The notes: generated from the letters alone by a model not told the origin. 64,000 bases of DNA from Burkholderia sp. H160 (GCA_000173575.1 ABYL01000011.1:39633-103632); one strand, 5' to 3'; positions 18,671 to 28,072 are shown, numbered from the stretch's first letter. Numbers and translations are program-made.

Positions 18671-19921
18671 TCAGCGAAGCAGTTCTGCGATGCGAAGTGC
18701 GCGATTCATCTCATTGAAAACGATATTGAAACCTTCGTCGAAACCCATCCCCGGCTTTGCGAGCATCTGCGTAACACCGGTCGCCACACCGATATTGGTG
18801 GTGGCACGTGCAGATACATCGGTTTCGGCACACGTTCCGCCGAGCACAGGCCCAACGCCATGCTTGTGGCAGTCGAGGATTGCATCGATGGAGTTGTGCA
18901 GCGAGCCGAGGTCTGGGGTCTTGATTTGAATCATGTCCACGGCGCCCGCTGTTGCAAACAGATGGATGTCTTCAGCCGTGTTTGCCCACTCGTCAGCCAT
19001 GATTGCCGCGTTGCTGCCGCGCGACTTGAGCAGGCGACGCAGGCTCCCAAGCGTCTCAATCTGGGCATCGCGGCCGCCCGCATCCATGGGATGCTCGATG
19101 CGCAGCTCATGCGGACCGGCTGCACGCTCGAGCCGCTGGATGATGTCGGCCGTCTTTTCGACCGAGCCGCCCGCAACTGCACCGATAAGTCCGTACACGT
19201 CGATATGGATGACGGGCTGGTAGTCCTCGGACGCACGCAGTTGTTCGATTCGAGCACGCAGCCAGTTGATGTATGTCTCCAGCGCCTCGCCGTCTGCGCC
19301 CACAAGGTCAGGCGTGTTAATCAAGCCATGAGGCATGACCGGCACGCGCTTCAGAATCATCTTGTCGACGTTCGTGTAGCGTTCGTCGCCCGACTGGCCA
19401 TAGATAGGCACAGAGGCCAGCGGTCGCTCGATTTTCCACTCATCCTTGATGACCTGCGCCATCAGATGGTGGCCAGCAGCATGTGCCGCCGCGTCGAGGA
19501 GTGCTTGAGAGACCCCGTAGGCGGCCGCCCGCCTGGCAGAGAACAGTTGGTCGATTGCGTTCTCGGCGAAGACCGCGGTTTCCCGAAACGAACGAACGTC
19601 GAGACCGACGAGCTTCGGAGGTAGTTCCTGTTCAATCTGCGCAGCGAGCTGGTCTGCGTGGAAGCGCGGCTCGCGACCACCGACACCGGTGTACTGAACA
19701 CTCGCACAGTCGCCCTTCGCGATGTAGCCGTCGCTGAGCAGGAACATGACCGACACTGACTCGGACGGCTCACGGACCGCCTTGAAGCCCGGGGTTTGCG
19801 CCTTGCCGATGTATGCGGCGCCGTCGCGCTTGGCGCCAGCCTTGATTGCCGCCTGGTCGTCGAAGAAGAACGAGCCGACACCGGGGCTCGCGAGAACCTT
19901 CTGAATGGTAACGCTGGACAT
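18671..19921 (-). CDS. mal: 3-Methylaspartate ammonia-lyase
   Basis: Enolase-superfamily enzyme of 416 residues that removes ammonia from (2S,3S)-3-methylaspartate to give mesaconate. The match to the clostridial enzyme is long and collinear from memory: PGVGSFFFDDQAAIKAGA, GDCASVQYTGVGGREP, VPIYGQSGDERYTNVDKMI. The metal ligands are in IHIDVYG, RIEHPMD and MADEWAN, and the catalytic Lys in MIQIKTPDLG. It is central to the glutamate mutase–methylaspartate route, yet no mutase subunits are in the window. The operon around it supplies CoA activation and cleavage of its product. Confidence 0.93.
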   Translation of the reverse strand: MSSVTIQKVLASPGVGSFFFDDQAAIKAGAKRDGAAYIGKAQTPGFKAVREPSESVSVMFLLSDGYIAKGDCASVQYTGVGGREPRFHADQLAAQIEQELPPKLVGLDVRSFRETAVFAENAIDQLFSARRAAAYGVSQALLDAAAHAAGHHLMAQVIKDEWKIERPLASVPIYGQSGDERYTNVDKMILKRVPVMPHGLINTPDLVGADGEALETYINWLRARIEQLRASEDYQPVIHIDVYGLIGAVAGGSVEKTADIIQRLERAAGPHELRIEHPMDAGGRDAQIETLGSLRRLLKSRGSNAAIMADEWANTAEDIHLFATAGAVDMIQIKTPDLGSLHNSIDAILDCHKHGVGPVLGGTCAETDVSARATTNIGVATGVTQMLAKPGMGFDEGFNIVFNEMNRALRIAELLR

Positions 19922-19966
19922 AGTGATTTCTGACCGTCGAAAGAGTTGTGAATGCGCGGTAGCTTC

Positions 19967-21406
19967 TTAGGCTGCCGACTGGCTGACCAAGCGAAGATGC
20001 ATGTACGCGAGTACGCCTTCGGTCCCGCCTTCGTATCCGTAACCGCTGTTTCCTAGGCCCCCAAGCGCGACGTCAGGCAGCGACGGAGCAGTTTGATTGA
20101 CACCGATATTCGAAGCATTGAGACCTGCCACGAGCTTGTCCCGCACGGTGATGGAGTCGGTAAATACATACGCCGCGAAGGAGTACGGGCCGGCATTCGC
20201 CAACTGGATGGCTTCGCCCACCGAGTTGATGGATTGAACGGTCGCAACGGGCCCGAACGGCTCTTCGACCAGAATCTCCGCGTCGCTCGTCACCGACGAA
20301 AGAACTGTCGGTTCGACGAAAAACCCGCGACGGTCAAGTTGCTTTCCGCCGGTGCGGATTACCGCGCCCTTTGCGACTGCATCGTCGACCAGTTGAAGGA
20401 ACGACGCCACCCGGCCAGCATGCGCGACCGAGCCCAGCGTCGTGCCCTCTTCGTTGCCATGGCCAAGCTTGTAGGTCTGCGCTTTTGCCGCGAGAGCCTC
20501 GACGAGTGCGTCATGAACCGAATGGTGTGCGAGATAGCGCGTCGGAGCTACGCACGACTGCCCAGCTGAGCCGAACTTGGCAGGAGCAGTAACCTGAATG
20601 ACCTTCTCGATGTCCGCGTCGCTCCAGACGATGACCGGAGCGTGCCCGCCGAGTTCGAAAATCGGTCGAATCAGGTTCGGTGCTGCGAGTGCTGCCAGAC
20701 GCTTTCCGACTTGCGTCGAGCCAGTGAAGGACACAGCCTTCACGACAGGCGATGCGAGCAGCTGTTCGCTCACTGCAGCCGGGTCACCGTAGACGAGGTT
20801 CACAACGCCGTCCGGCAGACCTGCGTCGACCAGCGTCTGCACGATGGCACGCGCGCTGTACGGGGTAAATTCCGACGCTTTGAGCACCACTGTGCAACCC
20901 GCGGCCAACGCCGCACCGAGCTTGCGGCCGACAAGTACGGCCGGAAAATTCCACGGAGTGATTGCGACGACGACACCGAGAGGGGTCGGCACCGACAGGC
21001 GCGTGCTGCCAGCGACGATACCCTGATGAACCTTGCCGCTGATACGGCTGGCTTCTTCACCATTCCACGCAAGCGTCTCAACTGTGCGACGAAGCTCGCC
21101 AATTGCATCCGCTTTTGTCTTGCCCGACTCCAGCAGCAGTCCGGCGGCGACCTCTTCCAAGCGCTCGGCGAGCAGTGCCGACGCCTTCTTGAGGATGGCG
21201 CCACGAGCTTGACCAGTCAGAGCGCTCCATGCGGGGAATGCGCGCTGTGCCGCGTCGAGTGCGGCCTGCACCTGAGCTGCGTCGGCAAGGGTGACAAGGC
21301 CGATTGCGTCACCAGTGCCCGGGTCAATATTGGGCTGCGAGCCCGACCTCCCTTCTTCCCAGCGACCGTCAATGAACAAATATGCATCAAGATTCTGTGC
21401 GGCCAT
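19967..21406 (-). CDS. NAD(P)-dependent aldehyde dehydrogenase
   Basis: ALDH-superfamily enzyme of 479 residues. Visible motifs: VVVAITPWNFPAVL, FTGSTQVGKRL, the general base Glu in FELGGHAP and the nucleophile Cys in GQSCVAPTRY. It resembles the succinate-semialdehyde/benzaldehyde dehydrogenase branch. Second gene of the operon, 35 bases after the GMC oxidoreductase; together they could convert an alcohol to an acid in two steps. I start at ATG 21406 (AGGAGA seven bases upstream); the longer frame starts with TTG. Confidence 0.9.
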   Translation of the reverse strand: MAAQNLDAYLFIDGRWEEGRSGSQPNIDPGTGDAIGLVTLADAAQVQAALDAAQRAFPAWSALTGQARGAILKKASALLAERLEEVAAGLLLESGKTKADAIGELRRTVETLAWNGEEASRISGKVHQGIVAGSTRLSVPTPLGVVVAITPWNFPAVLVGRKLGAALAAGCTVVLKASEFTPYSARAIVQTLVDAGLPDGVVNLVYGDPAAVSEQLLASPVVKAVSFTGSTQVGKRLAALAAPNLIRPIFELGGHAPVIVWSDADIEKVIQVTAPAKFGSAGQSCVAPTRYLAHHSVHDALVEALAAKAQTYKLGHGNEEGTTLGSVAHAGRVASFLQLVDDAVAKGAVIRTGGKQLDRRGFFVEPTVLSSVTSDAEILVEEPFGPVATVQSINSVGEAIQLANAGPYSFAAYVFTDSITVRDKLVAGLNASNIGVNQTAPSLPDVALGGLGNSGYGYEGGTEGVLAYMHLRLVSQSAA

Positions 21407-21441
21407 GGCCGTCTCCTGCAAAAAGATTGAGTTGATTCGGC

Positions 21442-23073
21442 TTATGCACGTACGCCGCGGATGAGGTCAGCACCCTTTTCGGCAATCATCAGCGTCGCCG
21501 CGTAGGTGTTCCCTGAAGTAATTGCCGGCATGATGGAGGCGTCAATTACGCGAAGACCTTCGAGGCCGTGCACGCGCAGCGAATCGTCGACAACGGACAT
21601 GGGGTCGCTCTTCGGACCCATACGCGCAGTGCCGACAAGGTGGAAACCGGTCGACCCGTGAGCCCTGCAGAAATCGAGCATCTGCTCATCGGAACGAATG
21701 CTGGTCCCGGGGACGGTTTCCTCAACGAGATATTTCGAAAGTGTCGGTGAGTGCAGCAGGTCGCGGATGATTTTCAGACCCGCCACCATGACTTCCTGGT
21801 CCACCGTGTGCGCGAGATAGTTCGGCTGAATGACCGGGTCTTCGAACACATTTGTCGAGCGCGCACGTACGTAGCCACGGCTCAATGGACGGTGTTGCCA
21901 CCAGCCCCCAGTCACACCAGGATAGTCGTCCAGCACGTAGTGCTTGCCTTCCCTGTAGCTTCCAGGGACGAACACACACTGCAAGTCCGGGGTCTCAACG
22001 TTCGGCGCCGACTTGCAGAACAGGTGCGCCTGCGAGGGTGTAAGCGTGAGTACGCTTGGCTTCTTTGCGAGCCAACGCATGACTTGCCAGCCCAGGCTCA
22101 CGCCTCGCGCCATTTGGTTCAGCGTAACGGTGCCGGGCTTCGCACGCATCACCATGCGAGCGGAGTAGTGGTCACCAAGGTTCTCGCCGACGCCTGGCAG
22201 CGCGTGCACAACTTGAACTCCGAGGGACTGAAGCAGGTCCGCTGGGCCAACGCCCGAAATCTGTAGCAATCGCGCGGTGTTCGCAGTGCCCGCCGAGACG
22301 ATGACTTCGCGGCGCGCACGCACCACCGACTCTTTGCCTCCTTCGCTGCGCACGAATGCGACACCAACAGCTCGCTTCCCGTTGAACAAGATGCGCTTCG
22401 CGCGGACATCCGAAATCAATTCGACATTGCCACGCTTGAGCGCCGGAGCCAGAAATGCGACTGAGGCGTTGACCCGGAAACCATTTTCAATAGTGCGCTG
22501 GAAATAGCCGACACCTTCCTGGTCGCCCGAGTTGTAGTCGGGGTTCCGCTTGTGGCCCGCAGCTACGGCCGCTTCGATGAACGTTTCTGAAACCGGGTGG
22601 AACCAGTCCATGGGCGTGACAGGAATTTCACCCGTACGACCGCGAACGCTGCCGTTTCCTTTACCCGTGTACCGTTCGGAACGCGCGAAATACGGCAGCA
22701 CATCGTCGTAGCCCCAACCACGATTTCCGAGGGAGGCCCAGTGGTCGAAGTCGCCCGGCTGCCCGCGCACAATCATCATGCCGTTGATGGAGCTGGAGCC
22801 GCCGATGACGCGACCCTGAGTCGTCGAAATCTTGCGGCCGCCGCTGCCCTCCGAAGGCTCCGTTTTGAATTGCCAGGTAATTTCCGGTTGGGTCAGCGTT
22901 TTGACGAAGCCAGAAGGAATGCGAACGTACGGGCGCAGGTCACTGCGACCGGCCTCGAGGACACAGACCGTCACTTTCGGGTCCTCAGACAGTCGGGCGG
23001 CGAGAACCGACCCGGCCGAGCCGGCGCCTACGATGACGTAGTCGTAGGTGGCGTTTTCAGTATTTGCGTTCAC
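21442..23073 (-). CDS. GMC-family FAD alcohol dehydrogenase
   Basis: FAD enzyme of 543 residues related to choline and alkanol dehydrogenases. The FAD-binding fold starts at once (YDYVIVGAGSAGSVLAARLSE); GMC signature 1 is GRVIGGSSSINGMMIVRG and signature 2 lies around VSAGTANTARLLQISGVGP. The catalytic His pair region is HGSTGFHLVGTARMG and the second His/Asn position is SGNTYAAT. I use the GTG at 23073 with AGAGGAAG upstream, because the longer frame adds a Cys/Arg-rich stretch before the FAD fold. First gene of the operon, reading away from the LysR gene. Confidence 0.88.
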   Translation of the reverse strand: MNANTENATYDYVIVGAGSAGSVLAARLSEDPKVTVCVLEAGRSDLRPYVRIPSGFVKTLTQPEITWQFKTEPSEGSGGRKISTTQGRVIGGSSSINGMMIVRGQPGDFDHWASLGNRGWGYDDVLPYFARSERYTGKGNGSVRGRTGEIPVTPMDWFHPVSETFIEAAVAAGHKRNPDYNSGDQEGVGYFQRTIENGFRVNASVAFLAPALKRGNVELISDVRAKRILFNGKRAVGVAFVRSEGGKESVVRARREVIVSAGTANTARLLQISGVGPADLLQSLGVQVVHALPGVGENLGDHYSARMVMRAKPGTVTLNQMARGVSLGWQVMRWLAKKPSVLTLTPSQAHLFCKSAPNVETPDLQCVFVPGSYREGKHYVLDDYPGVTGGWWQHRPLSRGYVRARSTNVFEDPVIQPNYLAHTVDQEVMVAGLKIIRDLLHSPTLSKYLVEETVPGTSIRSDEQMLDFCRAHGSTGFHLVGTARMGPKSDPMSVVDDSLRVHGLEGLRVIDASIMPAITSGNTYAATLMIAEKGADLIRGVRA

Positions 23074-23226
23074 TCTTCTTCCTCTCTTTCCATCGTCCTG
23101 CCGCCAACAGCAACGCGACACCGCGCTTTGGCCGGCGGCCACCCGCACAACAGTGGCTGAAACTCATCTGCCATGAGGACATGGTAGGGAACGCGCATCC
23201 CTAGAAAAAGAGATTTATATTTACCA

Positions 23227-23250
23227 TTAGATGCAAAACTGTTCATCTAA
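23227..23250. promoter_or_regulatory. Inverted repeat TTAGATG-N10-CATCTAA, candidate operator
   Basis: Perfect seven-base arms (23227–23233 and 23244–23250) in the divergent promoter region between the GMC operon and the LysR gene. The left arm plus spacer contains TAGATGCAA, whose reverse complement TTGCATCTA recurs at 23382–23390. This fits a LysR-type binding site upstream of the operon. Confidence 0.55.
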
Positions 23251-23364
23251 CGAGCGACTACAGGCAAACCCTGGTCCCCGTTTCGCCAAAGAAAAGATGC
23301 GGCTGTCCAGCGCCGGGAAGGGGGCGTGAAGAATTGGTTCATCTGGATGGCGTTACTTGGGTCG

Positions 23365-23386
23365 TGCAACAATTCGATTTGTTGCA
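23365..23386. promoter_or_regulatory. Inverted repeat TGCAACAA-N6-TTGTTGCA, candidate operator
   Basis: Perfect eight-base arms with six bases between them, located 37 bases before the preferred GTG start of the LysR gene. It ends three bases before an upstream ATG at 23390, which argues against that ATG as the start. Probable autoregulatory site. Confidence 0.6.
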
Positions 23387-23422
23387 TCTATGAATGCAAA
23401 TATTTCATGTAAAGGTCTTCCC

Positions 23423-24310
23423 GTGTCACTGAACGCCTACGAAGTTTTCGTCACCATCGCCGAACGAGGCAGCTTTGCCGCTGCGGCGCATCAGTTGAAC
23501 CTTTCGCCATCCGCGGTGAGCCACGCCCTTTCCTCGTTCGAGCAAGGAATTGGCTTCGCACTCTTCATGCGCAATCGCAGCGGCGTGCGGCTGACCGCCG
23601 GAGGCGAGGCCCTCTTGCCGACCGTCCGAGAAGTGCTACAGAGCCACGAAAAGCTGGGGCAACAAGCGTCGAAGCTTCTGGGACTTGAGGCAGGTACCGT
23701 CCGCATCGGCGCATTCAGCAGTGTCAGCGTCGCGTGGCTTCCGAATATCATTCGCTCGTTTGCCAACCTGTACCCCAAAATCGACGTCATCATCGAGCAG
23801 GGTGGCTACGACGACGTTGCCGAATGGATAGCGAAGAGCCAGGTCGATTTGGGCTTCATTACGTTGCCTGCGGCCCCTGGACTGGATGTGACGCCGCTAT
23901 ATGCAGACCCACTTGTTTGCATCGCCCCACCGGGCTTTGCACCCAAGGGCGCGGCATACATGACTGTTGAAGAGTTGGCAGAACACAATGTCGTTCTGCA
24001 AGGCGAAGGGTATGGCAAGGAAACCCAGCAGTTGCTGGCTAGCCACAAGATTTCCGTCAAATCGAGCGCGCGGGCAATTGATGACGCCGCGATTATCGCG
24101 ATTGTGGAGAGCGGATTGGGAGTTGCTGTAATGCCTCAACTGGCCTTGCACCACTACCAAAGCTCGGTCCAGGTCTTCCCGTTCTATCCCGCTGAGAGCC
24201 GGGCAATCGTCCTCGCGTCCTTGAGCCGAGAGGCTCTGGCGCCAGCCGCGACGGCGATGCACGAACACATCGTCGCGTCAGTGGGGGCGTGGTCCAAACG
24301 CGCTGCCTAG
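23423..24310 (+). CDS. LysR-family regulator of the methylaspartate operon
   Basis: A 295-residue LysR regulator. The winged helix-turn-helix covers residues 1–60 (SLNAYEVFVTIAERGSFAAAAHQLNLSPSAVSHALSSFEQ), followed by the linker and the ligand-binding domain (VRIGAFSSVSVAWLPNII...). I prefer the GTG at 23423, preceded by AAAGG seven bases away, over ATG 23390, which has no binding site and adds residues outside the family pattern. It is transcribed divergently from the six-gene operon, the classic arrangement for a LysR activator of that operon. The ligand is presumably an operon intermediate. Confidence 0.88.
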   Translation: MSLNAYEVFVTIAERGSFAAAAHQLNLSPSAVSHALSSFEQGIGFALFMRNRSGVRLTAGGEALLPTVREVLQSHEKLGQQASKLLGLEAGTVRIGAFSSVSVAWLPNIIRSFANLYPKIDVIIEQGGYDDVAEWIAKSQVDLGFITLPAAPGLDVTPLYADPLVCIAPPGFAPKGAAYMTVEELAEHNVVLQGEGYGKETQQLLASHKISVKSSARAIDDAAIIAIVESGLGVAVMPQLALHHYQSSVQVFPFYPAESRAIVLASLSREALAPAATAMHEHIVASVGAWSKRAA

Positions 24311-24321
24311 TCGGAGGACAC

Positions 24322-25230
24322 TCATTCCCACTTTGTCGAATGGAACCAGCGCCGCGGCGTTTCGCCGGTGACCTGCCGAAAAACCCGGGTGAAATGACTC
24401 TGGCTGGCAAACCCGCATGCGCGGGCGATTTCGGCAAGCGGTAGATTGCCCGCCTTCAGCATCGACATCGCGCGCTCCGCCCGCTGCGCCATCAACCAGC
24501 GATGCGGGCTCTCTCCCACCTCCTCCTTGAAAGCGCGTGAAAAATGGCGAACGCTCAGGCCAGCCATCTCGGCCAGGGTCACTATGTCAATTTCCTCATG
24601 CAAACACGAGTCGACATATTCAACAATGCGCTTGAGCCTCCAGGGTGGAAGTGCGACGTACTTCTCCGGCCGCTCGAGTGAACCAGCGCGCTGCAGGAGA
24701 TGGGCAACAACTGTGGTCACCGCGCCGTCGACGAGCAGTCGGTCTGTTGCATGCCCCCTCGCTGACGCTTCCCACAAGCGCGTCATCAACTGAGCAATAA
24801 ACTCATCCTCCCACGTCGCTTGTGCAAGTGGCAGAAACGCTTCAGTCAAACGGTCTGGGGCCGTAGGTCCGAGGATTCGGCGAACTGTCGGCGAAGGAAT
24901 CGTCAGCAACAGGAGGCGACGGTTCCCTCTGACCTTCCAGCGACTGGCATTGTCCGCAGGCAAAACGAGCATGCGGCCCGGCGCGGCGGCATCACTGTGC
25001 CAACCGTTCCCCATATCCCAAGACCAGGTGTTGTCCGGCGAAGCGGTGAGCGGGAGCGCTACCACTGTTTCAGGGACGCTCGGGTCCACGAATTCGTGGT
25101 CGCCCTGCTCCACCGTAATCATGTGGAAGTTGAGGCGACCAGGGGAGTCGCGATGTTCTTGCGGAAATATCGAATACGGAGACTTGCGATAGAAGTCCGC
25201 ATACCGTACCCAGTCGTTCAATTGCCTCAT
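24322..25230 (-). CDS. AraC-family regulator
   Basis: A 302-residue regulator with an N-terminal effector domain of the AraC-like ligand-binding type (residues 1–180) and two C-terminal helix-turn-helix motifs (DIVTLAEMAGLSVRHFSRAFKEEVG and PLAEIARACGFASQSHFTRVFRQVTG). It ends 11 bases from the end of the LysR gene, so the two converge. Upstream, 566 bases separate it from the divergent cyclase–permease genes, its most likely targets. Start at ATG 25230 with TAGGA upstream; the 19-residue longer frame is less likely. Confidence 0.88.
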   Translation of the reverse strand: MRQLNDWVRYADFYRKSPYSIFPQEHRDSPGRLNFHMITVEQGDHEFVDPSVPETVVALPLTASPDNTWSWDMGNGWHSDAAAPGRMLVLPADNASRWKVRGNRRLLLLTIPSPTVRRILGPTAPDRLTEAFLPLAQATWEDEFIAQLMTRLWEASARGHATDRLLVDGAVTTVVAHLLQRAGSLERPEKYVALPPWRLKRIVEYVDSCLHEEIDIVTLAEMAGLSVRHFSRAFKEEVGESPHRWLMAQRAERAMSMLKAGNLPLAEIARACGFASQSHFTRVFRQVTGETPRRWFHSTKWE

Positions 25231-25796
25231 GACGCCATTCCTATGCGGCACCGCACATGCATGCCCCGTTTGCGAATCGCAGCACACTCACAAGGCGCTG
25301 TCAACCATGCGCCACCAAACCAGCAGTCCTGCACTCTTGTTTAAGCGTGGGTTTAAATGCACTCCGCATGTTCGCCGCGCGACCTTACAAGCCTCTGTCT
25401 GATTTGTACAGGCGATTAATGGTATTCCCGGGGCTATTTTTGGCGCGAATCGGACGTCATTTTCACGTTTAGGCCAACGCGGATTTCAAACCGCTGAAAT
25501 CCATTCTGGAGCATTGACGCTCTTTGTGCCCATCGACTAACTTCCAGTCCACTGGATGAGCAACCACGGAATCTGCAAACGGAAAGCAGACCGCAGGTGT
25601 GAATTCAGACAGGGTACGTGTGACGCGTAAGTTCTCGCGAGTAAGCTTTCGAAGCACTCGACCTTCCGCCTGAACACAGGCAACGGAGCGTGCCGAATGA
25701 CAACATATTTATAAGTATTCCTATTTAAATACACAGGCGGGACAGAGTCTTCAAGGACTCACGACGCCCTTTACAACTGAACTCTCGGAGACATCG
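25231..25796. promoter_or_regulatory. Divergent intergenic region, AraC regulator / cyclase operon
   Basis: No gene seen. The stretch 25700–25735 is AT-rich (tatttataagtattcctatttaa), unlike its surroundings, and lies 65–95 bases before the cyclase start, so it is the best place for that promoter. I could not identify an operator. Confidence 0.4.
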
Positions 25797-26576
25797 ATGG
25801 GACATACCACTGCTACTGAAGTGCTCGCATTGCTTGGAAATAACCCGCTCTGGACGCTTCACGAAATTCTGAAAACCGGTCGCTGGGTCGACCTCACACA
25901 CACTGCGGACGAAACGTCGCCGCTCTGGTCCGGCTTCACCAAGATGAGCCGCGATGCGCTCTTCAATCTGGACCAGCACGGCTTCCAGGCGCATGTCTTC
26001 ACTCACGTTGGGCAATGGGGCACGCACGTGGACCCGCCCTCCCACTTCTACGGCGGCCTGCGTTCGCTTGACCAACTTGGAGTAAGGGAACAGCTTCTTC
26101 CTCTCGTGGTTATCGACATCCACGAGAAGGTTGCAGCGAATCACGACTACACCGTGTCGATGGATGATGTCATCGACTGGGAGCAAAGACACGGCGCCAT
26201 CCCTCGCGGCGCGTTCATCGCGCTCCGCACGGACTGGTCCAAGCGTTGGCCAGACCACGCCAGCATGCTCAACTGCGATACCGCCCTCATCTCGCACACC
26301 CCAGGCTGGAGTCGCGAAGTCATTGATTACCTCTTCGACGAGCGCGCGGCCACCGGGTGCGGTCACGAGACGCTCGATACAGACCCCGGCTCTGCGACGT
26401 CGCGTTCAGACTTCTCACTCGAAGCTCTGGTCCTGTCCAAGGACCGGTATCAAATCGAGCTGCTCGCAAATCTCAGCGAAGTCCCCGAAGTAGGCGCTCT
26501 CGTTGTGGTGGCCTTCCCGAAAATCGGCGGCGCCACCGGCTTCCCCGCCCGCGTCTTTGCTATCGCGCCGGTCTAA
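25797..26576 (+). CDS. Cyclase-family metal hydrolase (kynurenine formamidase fold)
   Basis: A 259-residue protein of the cyclase family (PF04199), which holds metal-dependent amidases and lactonases such as KynB and isatin hydrolase. The metal motif H-x-G-T-H-x-D-x-P-x-H is present as HVGQWGTHVDPPSHF near residues 68–82, and the second half has DTALISHTPG. Start is supported by CGGAG six bases upstream. It is 57 bases from an APC permease gene, so I infer it hydrolyses an imported amide or cyclic compound. The exact substrate cannot be read from sequence. Confidence 0.85.
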   Translation: MGHTTATEVLALLGNNPLWTLHEILKTGRWVDLTHTADETSPLWSGFTKMSRDALFNLDQHGFQAHVFTHVGQWGTHVDPPSHFYGGLRSLDQLGVREQLLPLVVIDIHEKVAANHDYTVSMDDVIDWEQRHGAIPRGAFIALRTDWSKRWPDHASMLNCDTALISHTPGWSREVIDYLFDERAATGCGHETLDTDPGSATSRSDFSLEALVLSKDRYQIELLANLSEVPEVGALVVVAFPKIGGATGFPARVFAIAPV

Positions 26577-26633
26577 ATCCGACCGTCTCCGCAAATTCTC
26601 CGACTCCGTCGCTTTCAAGGAAGGAATTGCACC

Positions 26634-27974
26634 ATGTCCACTGATTCTTTCGGCTACAAGCAAGAGCTAAAGCGTAGCCTGACGTTCGCCGACCTCGTGA
26701 TATACGGCATCGTCTTCATGATTCCCATCGCGCCGTTTGCAATTTATGGCTACGTTTCCGATGCCTCGGGCGGGATGGTCCCACTCGCTTACATCATCGG
26801 CATGGTCGCGATGTTCTTCACCGCGCTCAGTTATAAGGTGCTCTCCGCAGACTTTCCCATCGCAGGCTCTGCGTATGCATACGCACAACGTGGCATAGGT
26901 GATACGGCGGGCTTCATCGCCGGCTGGATGCTTATCCTCGACTATCTCCTCATTCCAGCGCTGACCTACGTGGTCGCAGCTGCGGCACTTTCGCAGCTCT
27001 TTCCGCTCGTGCCTCGCTGGGTGTGGGTTGTCGTATTCCTCGGAGTCGGCACAGCGACGAACTACTTCGGCGTCCAGGCGACTGCAGCAGTCAACAAGTT
27101 CTTCATGTATGCACAGATGCTGGTTCTCGCCATCTTTGCAGCAGTTGGCCTGTATGCGCTGTACCACGGTGTCGGCGCTGGTCGCCTCACGCTGAACCCG
27201 CTCTTCCAGCCTGAGGTCTTCAAGAGCGAGCTCATCTTCTCCGCGGTATCCGTTTGCGCCCTGTCCTTCCTCGGGTTCGACGCGATTTCGACGCTCGCAG
27301 AAGAGGTGAAGGGCGATAGCAAAAAGACCGTCGGCAATGCGACTATCGCGGCGCTCCTTCTCGCGGGTGGCCTGTTCGTCGCGCAAACGTGGATTGCCGG
27401 TGACCTCGCGAACGGCATGAAGTTTAAATCGGCCGACACCGCCTTCTACGAGATTGCTGAACTCGCCGGCGGCAAACCTCTCGCCTTGCTCACCGCCTGG
27501 TCGACTGCCATCACCTTCGGCCTGTCGTGCTCCATCGTGTCGCAGGCAGCAATTGCCCGCCTCCTCTACTCGATGGCTCGTGACCGCAAGATGCCGTCGT
27601 TCCTTGCCTCTGTGCATCCGAAGTACAAGACGCCGAACGTTGCTCTGGTCCTCGTTGCAATCGTCTCGCTGGCGATTTCGCTGGGCTTCCTTGACCACCT
27701 CGACACGCTCACCAACTTCGTCAACTTCGGCGCGCTCACCGGTTTCATGATTCTCCACGTCACGGTCGTGGTGCACTACATCGGCCGCAAGCATTCACGC
27801 GCGTTCTTCAAGCACCTCGTCTCGCCTGCCATCGGCTTCTGCGTCCTCGGTTACGTCCTGTATTCCATGGGCGCGGCTACGTGGGAACTGGGAATCGGAT
27901 GGTTCTGCGTCGGCGTCGTGTACTACCTCGTTCTCACGCGTGTCATGCGTCGTGACATCAGCCTTGAAGTCTAG
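26634..27974 (+). CDS. APC-superfamily permease, PuuP-like
   Basis: A 446-residue transporter with about twelve membrane helices. Conserved segments: LTFADLVIYGIVFMIPIAPF in helix 1, FPIAGSAYAYAQRGIG in helix 2 and SFLGFDAISTLAEEVKG in helix 6, closest in style to putrescine importers. Strong binding site (AAGGAAGGAA) before the ATG. It forms a unit with the cyclase gene. The hairpin at 27983–28020 follows the stop. Confidence 0.88.
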   Translation: MSTDSFGYKQELKRSLTFADLVIYGIVFMIPIAPFAIYGYVSDASGGMVPLAYIIGMVAMFFTALSYKVLSADFPIAGSAYAYAQRGIGDTAGFIAGWMLILDYLLIPALTYVVAAAALSQLFPLVPRWVWVVVFLGVGTATNYFGVQATAAVNKFFMYAQMLVLAIFAAVGLYALYHGVGAGRLTLNPLFQPEVFKSELIFSAVSVCALSFLGFDAISTLAEEVKGDSKKTVGNATIAALLLAGGLFVAQTWIAGDLANGMKFKSADTAFYEIAELAGGKPLALLTAWSTAITFGLSCSIVSQAAIARLLYSMARDRKMPSFLASVHPKYKTPNVALVLVAIVSLAISLGFLDHLDTLTNFVNFGALTGFMILHVTVVVHYIGRKHSRAFFKHLVSPAIGFCVLGYVLYSMGAATWELGIGWFCVGVVYYLVLTRVMRRDISLEV

Positions 27975-27982
27975 TAGCTAAC

Positions 27983-28020
27983 CTCGCGCTCGTCGGAACT
28001 ATGACTCTGGCGAGCGCGAG
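27983..28020 (+). terminator. Perfect 10-bp hairpin after the permease gene, no T-run
   Basis: CTCGCGCTCG (27983–27992) and CGAGCGCGAG (28011–28020) with an 18-base loop, starting nine bases after the stop. Without a T-run it is not a standard intrinsic terminator; it may protect the mRNA 3' end or attenuate read-through into the porin gene. Confidence 0.5.
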
Positions 28021-28072
28021 CCTGTATGCAAATCAATAGATAAATTCAACAATCGGTTTGGAGATTCGAGTC

